This document shows positions 62,854 to 64,000 of a stretch of 64,000 nt of DNA, one piece after another. Below the pieces are notes generated by a model. The model was not told where the DNA came from and did not search any database. It saw only the letters and a list, made by a program, of their open reading frames with translations. Both the position numbers and the translations under genes were made by a program. This DNA is from Enoplolaimus lenunculus (Eukaryota; Nematoda; Enoplea; Enoplida; Thoracostomopsidae): assembly GCA_030248215.1 (NCBI GenBank), contig JASANG010000681.1:23661-87660 (forward strand). Reading direction: 5' to 3'. Positions within the stretch are counted from its first letter, which is position 1. The number at the start of each line of letters is the position of its first letter.

Positions 62854-63503
62854 ATGATTGGACGGACTAAAATATGCTAATGATTGGTCGGACTAAAATA
62901 TGCTAATGATTGGACGGACTAAAATGTGCTACTGATTGGACGGACTAAAATATGCTAATGATTGGACGGACTAAAATATGCTAATGATTGGACGGACTAA
63001 AATATGCTAATGATTGGACGGACTAAAATATGCTAATGATTGGACGGACTAAAATATGCTAATGATTGGACGGACTAAAATATGCTAATGATTGGACGGA
63101 CTAAAATATGCTAATGATTGGACGGACTAAAATATGCTAATGATTGGACGGACTAAAATCTGCTAATGATTGGACGGACTAAAATATGCTAATGATTGGA
63201 CGGACTAAAATATGCTAATGATTGGACGGACTAAAATATGCTAATGATTGGACGGACTAAAATATGCTAATGATTGGACGGACTAAAATATGCTAATGAT
63301 TGGACGGACTAAAATATGCTAATGATTGGACGGACTAAAATATGCTAATGATTGGACGGACTAAAATATGCTAATGATTGGACGGACTAAAATATGCTAA
63401 TGATTGGACGGACTAAAATATGCTAATGATTGGACGGACTAAAATATGCTAATGATTGGACGGACTAAAATATGCTAATGATTGGACGGACTAAAATGTG
63501 CAA
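62854..63503. repeat. 26-bp minisatellite, right block (about 25 copies)
   Basis: Same unit as 61335-61464, with occasional changes (GGTCGG, TGTGCTACTG, AAATCTGC). Before the transposon landed the array was one block of about 30 copies (about 780 bp). Each copy carries TATTTTAG, a fair 3' splice site for this gene. Confidence 0.95.
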
Positions 63504-63914
63504 ATTTGGTGATATTTTAAACTCAATCGTCTACGCCCCATATGCTGTCTATTAGCACATGAATAATCCATCAGATCGAAATGAAGAATAATTCAAAAGC
63601 TACAAGACGTATGACCTATTCATTAGGCTAAGCTACTACAGTTCAAGAATAATGACAGAAATTTTGATTCTGTTGAATCCAAAACATGGTTCAATCTTAA
63701 CTTCTTCAGTGATCTCAATAAATTTCAAATAGACAGATCCGGGTTCTAAAGACGCATCAGCCGATCCAAAATGAGGGGAGCCACTTACGACGGGACTCGA
63801 TGTACGAATGTAGAAGAAATCTCGCGAGCGGAGCGAGCAAAAAGCTAAATAACATTTTAACTTATTTGCAATTTACGGACCTTCTATGATATGTAAGCTT
63901 TCCTGGCATCCGAA
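63504..63914. other. Non-repetitive stretch, no gene seen
   Basis: No Ig or FN3 exon recognised on the minus strand, although the exon preceding unit 1 must lie somewhere to the right of 61347. Contains a CTCGCGAGCGGAGCGAG palindrome near 63823. Function unknown. Confidence 0.4.
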
Positions 63915-64000
63915 ATGGCAGCAACCGGTCCCACTGCCGCAGCGGCGGCGGCTGAATCAACGCCAAGTCGTCCTGCTGTATTTATAAATACGGACAAGTG
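63915..64000 (+). CDS. Possible first coding exon of a plus-strand gene, cut by the window edge
   Basis: An ATG in good context (CGAAATGG) opens 28 codons to the edge: MAATGPTAAAAAAES followed by TPSRPAVFINTDK. The GC-rich alanine run is unlike the surrounding AT-rich DNA, as in a coding N-terminus. The minus strand is also open here but shows no Ig or FN3 motif. No homologue recognised. Confidence 0.35.
   Translation, partial: MAATGPTAAAAAAESTPSRPAVFINTDK

Noticed and set aside
62854-63503. CRISPR-like regular array
   Set aside because: The 26-bp units are contiguous with no spacers, the DNA is eukaryotic, and the unit is a copied splice acceptor.

Overview
The window is eukaryotic, animal nuclear DNA: AT-rich, GT-AG introns, short exons in long introns, and many small inverted-repeat transposons. 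The main gene encodes muscle-type immunoglobulin (Ig) and fibronectin-III (FN3) domains of the titin/twitchin class, so the source is an invertebrate-like metazoan with muscle. I cannot name the phylum. A TTAGGC motif (the nematode telomere unit) recurs, but inside a transposon family and not at a chromosome end.

Layout. (1) 1.8-10.4 kb, plus strand: a complete eight-exon gene for a tandem-C2 protein closest to synaptotagmin-14/16 (about 695 aa). (2) 12.5-15.0 kb, minus strand: a three-exon short-chain dehydrogenase/reductase like HSD17B8 (306 aa) with altered catalytic and cofactor motifs. (3) 16.6-61.3 kb, minus strand: at least 48 exons (7,143 coding nt, 2,381 codons) encoding 12 consecutive Ig-FN3 units in strict 1:1 alternation, with no kinase seen. 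The 5' end lies to the right of 61.35 kb; the last exon seen is at 16.56 kb. (4) 61.3-63.5 kb: a 26-bp minisatellite made from this gene's own splice acceptor, interrupted by a 1.39-kb inverted-repeat transposon. (5) At 63.9 kb a possible plus-strand first exon runs off the edge.

The Ig-FN3 gene is built from a repeated four-exon cassette: Ig (about 282 nt), FN3 N-half (108 nt), FN3 middle (about 124 nt), FN3 end (about 77 nt), with intron phases 1, 1, 2, 1 repeated in nearly every unit. Exceptions are informative: one exon fuses three cassette exons, one unit lacks the Ig/FN3 intron, and three Ig domains carry extra introns at three different positions.

Introns and intergenic DNA are packed with non-autonomous DNA transposons. 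Several hAT-like families have exact 8-bp target duplications, the most notable carrying internal TTAGGC repeats. Other families are palindromic or have TA targets, and some have blown up into minisatellites. Long open frames at 35.8-36.8, 44.6-45.0, 46.1-46.7 and 25.4-25.6 kb are translations of tandem repeats, not genes.
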